Below are positions 6,697-8,211 of a stretch of 8,211 bases of DNA, piece after piece (position 1 is the stretch's first letter; every line of letters begins with the position of its first letter). The DNA is from Oligoflexaceae bacterium (GTDB taxonomy: Bacteria > Bdellovibrionota_B > Oligoflexia > Oligoflexales > Oligoflexaceae). A model generated the notes under the pieces. It did not search any database. It had not been told where the DNA came from and saw only the letters and a program-made list of their open reading frames with translations. The stretch lies in the NCBI GenBank assembly GCA_947474445.1, contig CANJJY010000199.1, positions 1 through 8,211 on the forward strand, given 5' to 3'. Both the position numbers and the translations under genes were made by a program.

Positions 6697-8211
6697 ATGG
6701 CAAAGTCGTCTAACAAAACCCAACTTTCATCCTGGGAAATCGATTTAAGTCCGGCAGAAATCATGCGGGACTATCGCTTGGCTTTCGTCAGTCGCGAAGC
6801 GAGTCTCCTTGGACGCAAGGAGGTTCTCTCCGGCAAAGCCAAGTTCGGTATCTTCGGCGATGGCAAAGAATTAGCCCAGATTGCGATGTCTCGCGTGTTC
6901 GCGCCCGGCGATTGGCGTTCGGGTTACTATCGTGACCAGACCTTCATGCTCGCCGTCGAAGCTCTCACGATCAAACAGTTCTTAGCTCAGCTCTACGCCG
7001 ACACCGATATTTCGCGCGAACCGAACTCGGGTGGCCGGCAGATGAATAGCCATTTTGCGACGCGACTGCTGAATGAAGACGGCAGCTGGCGCAATCAGAT
7101 GACGACTTATAACACCAGCGCCGATGCCTCGCCGACGGCTTGTCAGATGGCCCGCTTGCTCGGCCTCGCCTACGCTTCCAAACTCTATCGCCATCTCCCT
7201 CATCTCGATCCCGCCGGCCACTTCACCCAAGGTGGCAGCGAAGTGGCCTTTGGCACCATAGGCAATGCCAGCACCTCCGAAGGAATTTTCTGGGAAACCC
7301 TGAACGCCGCCGGTGTTCTTGATGTGCCCATGGTTGTTTCGGTGTGGGATGATGATTATGGCATTTCGGTGCCGAATAAATACCAGACCACCAAAGAGTC
7401 GATCTCTAAGATCTGCGCAGGCTTTGCGCGCGAACCAGGGACCAACGGTTACAACATTTATGTGGCACGCGGTTGGGATTATCCCGAGCTTTTGCGCGTC
7501 TATCGCGAGGCGGTTAAAGAAGCGCGCGAAAAACATATTCCGGCTCTCGTCCATGTCGTCGAAATGTCTCAGCCTCAGGGGCATTCGACCTCTGGCAGCC
7601 AAGAGCGCTATAAGAGCAAAGATCGTCTGGCCTATGAAACCTCGATTGATTGCCTGGTACGCATGCGAGAATGGATGATCCAACTCGGCATCTGTGCAGG
7701 AAAAGATCTCGATCAGACGGAAGAAAATGCGCGGGCCGAAGTCCAGCGCCTACGGGGCGAAGCTTGGGACGAATATCTCTCGCCCATGCGCAGCGAAAGA
7801 GATGAGCTCCTCAACATTTTTAAAAATCTTGCGACTACGCTCGGCAACCCCCTGCCGCCTCCCGTGCAATCGCTCAAAGATAGCCTGCAGCGCTCATCGT
7901 CAGTCAGCCGCAAGACCAACGTCTCCTATGCGCGGCGGGCGGCCTACTATCTGCGCGATGAAGATGATGCGGGCAAGCAGCCCCTGTTCGCTTACATCGA
8001 GAAGATGCGCGGCGAAAACCTACAGAGATATAGCAGCAAATTAATGCCCGAGGGACCTCGATCGGCCCTCAATCTCAGTGGCATTAGCCCCGAATACGAT
8101 GAAGGAAGCGAAAAAGTCGATGGCCGTGTCGTCATCCAACGCTGCTTTGATCGCCATCTCGCACGCGATCCTCGCCTCTTTATCATCGGCGAAGACGTGG
8201 GTAAGCTGGGC
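6697..8211 (+). CDS. Fused alpha/beta 2-oxoacid dehydrogenase E1 (thiamine-diphosphate dependent), 3' end cut by window
   Basis: The frame is open from ATG 6697 to the right edge (505 codons). GGAG at 6686-6689 lies 7 nt before the start. E1 uses thiamine diphosphate to decarboxylate a 2-oxoacid (branched-chain 2-oxoacids or pyruvate) and passes the acyl group to the lipoyl E2. The alpha part shows WRSGYYRDQTFMLA (73-86), SGGRQMNSHF (111-120), the cofactor motif GNASTSEG (189-196) to WDDDYGIS (217-224), and the phosphorylation-loop-like GHSTSGSQERYKS (295-307). A Ser/Arg-rich linker and helical segment (about 380-470) leads directly into the beta domain, which opens with RVVIQRCFDRHL and LFIIGEDVG (494-502). 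Alpha and beta are therefore one polypeptide, as in E1 proteins of Bacteroidota and some spirochaetes. The cofactor motif departs from GDG...NN. Whether it prefers pyruvate or branched-chain 2-oxoacids cannot be decided here. Confidence 0.9.
   Translation, partial: MAKSSNKTQLSSWEIDLSPAEIMRDYRLAFVSREASLLGRKEVLSGKAKFGIFGDGKELAQIAMSRVFAPGDWRSGYYRDQTFMLAVEALTIKQFLAQLYADTDISREPNSGGRQMNSHFATRLLNEDGSWRNQMTTYNTSADASPTACQMARLLGLAYASKLYRHLPHLDPAGHFTQGGSEVAFGTIGNASTSEGIFWETLNAAGVLDVPMVVSVWDDDYGISVPNKYQTTKESISKICAGFAREPGTNGYNIYVARGWDYPELLRVYREAVKEAREKHIPALVHVVEMSQPQGHSTSGSQERYKSKDRLAYETSIDCLVRMREWMIQLGICAGKDLDQTEENARAEVQRLRGEAWDEYLSPMRSERDELLNIFKNLATTLGNPLPPPVQSLKDSLQRSSSVSRKTNVSYARRAAYYLRDEDDAGKQPLFAYIEKMRGENLQRYSSKLMPEGPRSALNLSGISPEYDEGSEKVDGRVVIQRCFDRHLARDPRLFIIGEDVGKLG

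Noticed and set aside
7244..7261. Possible loss of E1 activity because the GDG motif is missing
   Set aside because: The rest of the cofactor site and both loops are intact, the change looks like a matched swap, and the fused subfamily seems to share it, so an inactive enzyme is not supported.
6982..7683. Minus-strand open frame of 233 codons
   Set aside because: It is antisense to the E1 alpha domain, which has strong family motifs on the plus strand.

Overview
The window looks like ordinary chromosomal DNA from a Gram-negative bacterium of moderate GC content (judged by eye). It carries a type IV prepilin peptidase, a GGDEF diguanylate cyclase, an Lnb-type (DUF4105) lipoprotein N-acyltransferase-like protein, MutS2 and a fused alpha/beta 2-oxoacid dehydrogenase E1. 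Together these fit a predatory or deltaproteobacteria-like lineage such as Bdellovibrionota/Oligoflexia better than Bacteroidota. That placement is inference from gene content, not from a marker gene. Codon usage looks even across the window, and I see no insertion sequence, phage gene, tRNA, rRNA or CRISPR array.

Layout. The left half (1-3893) is a co-directional block on the minus strand. In the order of transcription it holds a prepilin peptidase (3893-3051), a diguanylate cyclase with a TTG start (2960-1857), a hotdog acyl-CoA thioesterase (1872-1321, overlapping the cyclase by 16 nt) and an Lnb-like membrane protein (1313 to beyond the left edge). The last three are tightly packed and are probably translated from one message. 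A 146-nt AT-rich divergent region (3894-4039) separates this block from mutS2 (4040-6490, plus strand). A 206-nt intergenic region (6491-6696) follows, with a small hairpin and an 18-bp perfect-arm palindrome. Then comes the fused E1 gene (6697 to beyond the right edge), cut just after its beta domain begins.

How the genes fit together. Prepilin peptidase matures type IV pilin or type II secretion pseudopilins, and a cyclic-di-GMP synthase next to it is a sensible partner because c-di-GMP often controls pili and motility. The thioesterase and the Lnb-like protein both deal with acyl groups, one on CoA and the other (by family) on the N-terminus of lipoproteins, so their coupling may be meaningful. 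MutS2 and the E1 enzyme are housekeeping genes with no obvious link to the block. Two genes run off the window edges with no stop inside it: the Lnb-like gene and the E1 gene.

I found no clearly novel multi-gene system. The points most worth a second look are the altered thiamine-diphosphate motif of E1, the displaced zinc cysteine of the prepilin peptidase, the Lnb-thioesterase-cyclase cluster, the changed Smr loop of MutS2, and the operator-like palindrome before the E1 gene.
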